64,000 nt of DNA from CAVUDO01 sp963740255 (GTDB lineage: Bacteria > Actinomycetota > Actinomycetes > Mycobacteriales > Cryptosporangiaceae), in assembly GCA_963740255.1 (NCBI GenBank), contig CAVUDO010000002.1, positions 1,178,001 through 1,242,000 of the forward strand, given 5' to 3'. The translations under genes and the position numbers were made by a program. Of the stretch, positions 63,266-64,000 are shown piece by piece; positions within the stretch are counted from its first letter, which is position 1; each line of letters begins with the position of its first letter. Below the pieces are notes generated by a model. That model ran no database searches. It saw nothing but the letters and a program-made list of their open reading frames with translations, and was not told the origin of the DNA.

Positions 63266-64000
63266 ATGAGCCGCGACGTGATCCGCGCCGGGGGCGGCGT
63301 GCTGTGGCGGCCGTCGGCCGGCTCCGGGCACGACGGCATCGAGGTCGCGCTGATCCACCGGCCGCGGTACGACGACTGGTCGTTGCCCAAGGGCAAGCTG
63401 GACCCCGGCGAACACCCGGTCGAGGCGGCGGGTCGGGAGGTCGTCGAGGAGACGGGTCTGCACCCGGCCGTCGGGGCGCGGTTGCCGTCCACGTCGTACA
63501 AGACCTGGTCGGCGGACGGAGTCGTCCCGAAGACGGTGGACTACTGGGCGATGCGGAGCCGAGCCGGCCAGTTCGTCCCGAACGACGAGGTCGACCACCT
63601 GGAGTGGATGGGAGTCGGCGACGCAGCGAAGCGGCTCACCCAGCCCCATGACGCGCGAGTGGTCGAGGCGCTCGCCGCGCTGCCGCGGGTCACGGCGACC
63701 GTGCTGCTCGTGCGGCACGCCAAAGCCGGCGACCGACACGGGTGGACCAGCGACGACGACCTTCGGCCCATCGACAAGGCCGGACAGGCGCAAGCGTTGC
63801 GGATCGCCGCGGTGCTGCCGTGGTTCGCACCGGACCGGGCGCTCACGGCCGAGCCGGTGCGGTGCGTCCAGACGGTGACGCCGCTGGCCGAGGTGCTGGG
63901 CGTCCCGCTCGCCCTCGCCCCGGAATTCGGCGAGAGGTCCCACGCGTACGCCCCGCGGCGGGCCGTGACGGCAGTGCGCGAGCTGGCGGGGGCGGGCGGG
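63266..64000 (+). CDS. NUDIX hydrolase fused to histidine phosphatase (MutT1-like), truncated by window end
   Basis: 245 codons open to the edge. NUDIX box GKLDPGEHPVEAAGREVVEETGL is intact; then LLVRHAKAGDR starts a histidine-phosphatase domain. This two-domain order is that of mycobacterial MutT1, which removes 8-oxo-dGTP and diadenosine polyphosphates. C-terminus not seen. Confidence 0.92.
   Translation, partial: MSRDVIRAGGGVLWRPSAGSGHDGIEVALIHRPRYDDWSLPKGKLDPGEHPVEAAGREVVEETGLHPAVGARLPSTSYKTWSADGVVPKTVDYWAMRSRAGQFVPNDEVDHLEWMGVGDAAKRLTQPHDARVVEALAALPRVTATVLLVRHAKAGDRHGWTSDDDLRPIDKAGQAQALRIAAVLPWFAPDRALTAEPVRCVQTVTPLAEVLGVPLALAPEFGERSHAYAPRRAVTAVRELAGAGG

Overview
The window is very GC-rich DNA with dense operons, many GTG/TTG starts and 4-bp stop/start overlaps. 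It carries actinobacterial marker genes (sepIVA-like, a DUF177/rpmF/plsX/rnc/mutM run, cofC for coenzyme F420, DUF3515, an LCP-free but kinase-rich signalling set). A filamentous actinomycete is indicated, probably Micromonosporales or a near relative; the DUF6244 protein fits this, but genus cannot be decided from sequence alone.

Core, 1-33.7 kb. A truncated amt (ammonium transporter) with a possible GlnR box lies divergent from an unusual three-gene unit: a TIGR04222 membrane protein with a Gly/Cys tail, a DUF692 (MNIO) enzyme and a small partner. Next come ftsY, a PhoD-like phosphatase, smc (frame-broken), acyP, a CAP-domain protein, an SDR/QueA-like pair and a NarL-type two-component pair ending in a 15-bp tandem repeat. 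The large minus-strand housekeeping block follows: mutM, rnc, plsX, rpmF, DUF177, sepIVA-like, coaD, rsmD, recG and a DAK2 kinase. rpmB, a GNAT, a Ser/Thr kinase, thiL, a RAM-domain protein, DUF3515 and ddl complete it.

Island, 33,796-49,969. A 16,165-bp element has integrated inside a SigE-family ECF sigma-factor gene. The N-terminal part lies at 49,952-50,383 and the missing C-terminal 29 codons lie at 33,718-33,804, still overlapping the start of the adjacent membrane beta-propeller protein. Joining the two ends restores one 166-residue frame. The element encodes its own large serine recombinase next to one junction, but an ISAs1-family insertion (48,142-49,496, 10-bp target duplication) has split that gene, so the element is probably stranded. 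Cargo: an epimerase, a helix-turn-helix regulator with four 11-bp operator-like repeats, a coupled radical SAM / GHMP kinase / phosphohexomutase cassette, a replication-relaxation protein with iteron-like repeats, and a DUF6244 / SCP1.201-like deaminase / Imm1 toxin-immunity unit in which toxin and DUF6244 share a frame split by one TGA.

Core, 50.6-64 kb. A streptogrisin-like protease, a PLP enzyme of Cys/Met metabolism, gpsA, plsC, cofC, a GerMN/Gmad2 lipoprotein with an OmpR-type two-component pair, a cold-shock-like protein, ppk, a CYTH-CHAD protein and a NUDIX/histidine-phosphatase protein cut by the window end. The last three form a polyphosphate/nucleotide-hygiene group.

Caution: at least six genes, in core and island alike, are broken by what look like one- or two-base indels, mostly in short C/G runs. 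This pattern suggests residual assembly errors more than pseudogenes. No tRNA, rRNA or CRISPR array was seen.
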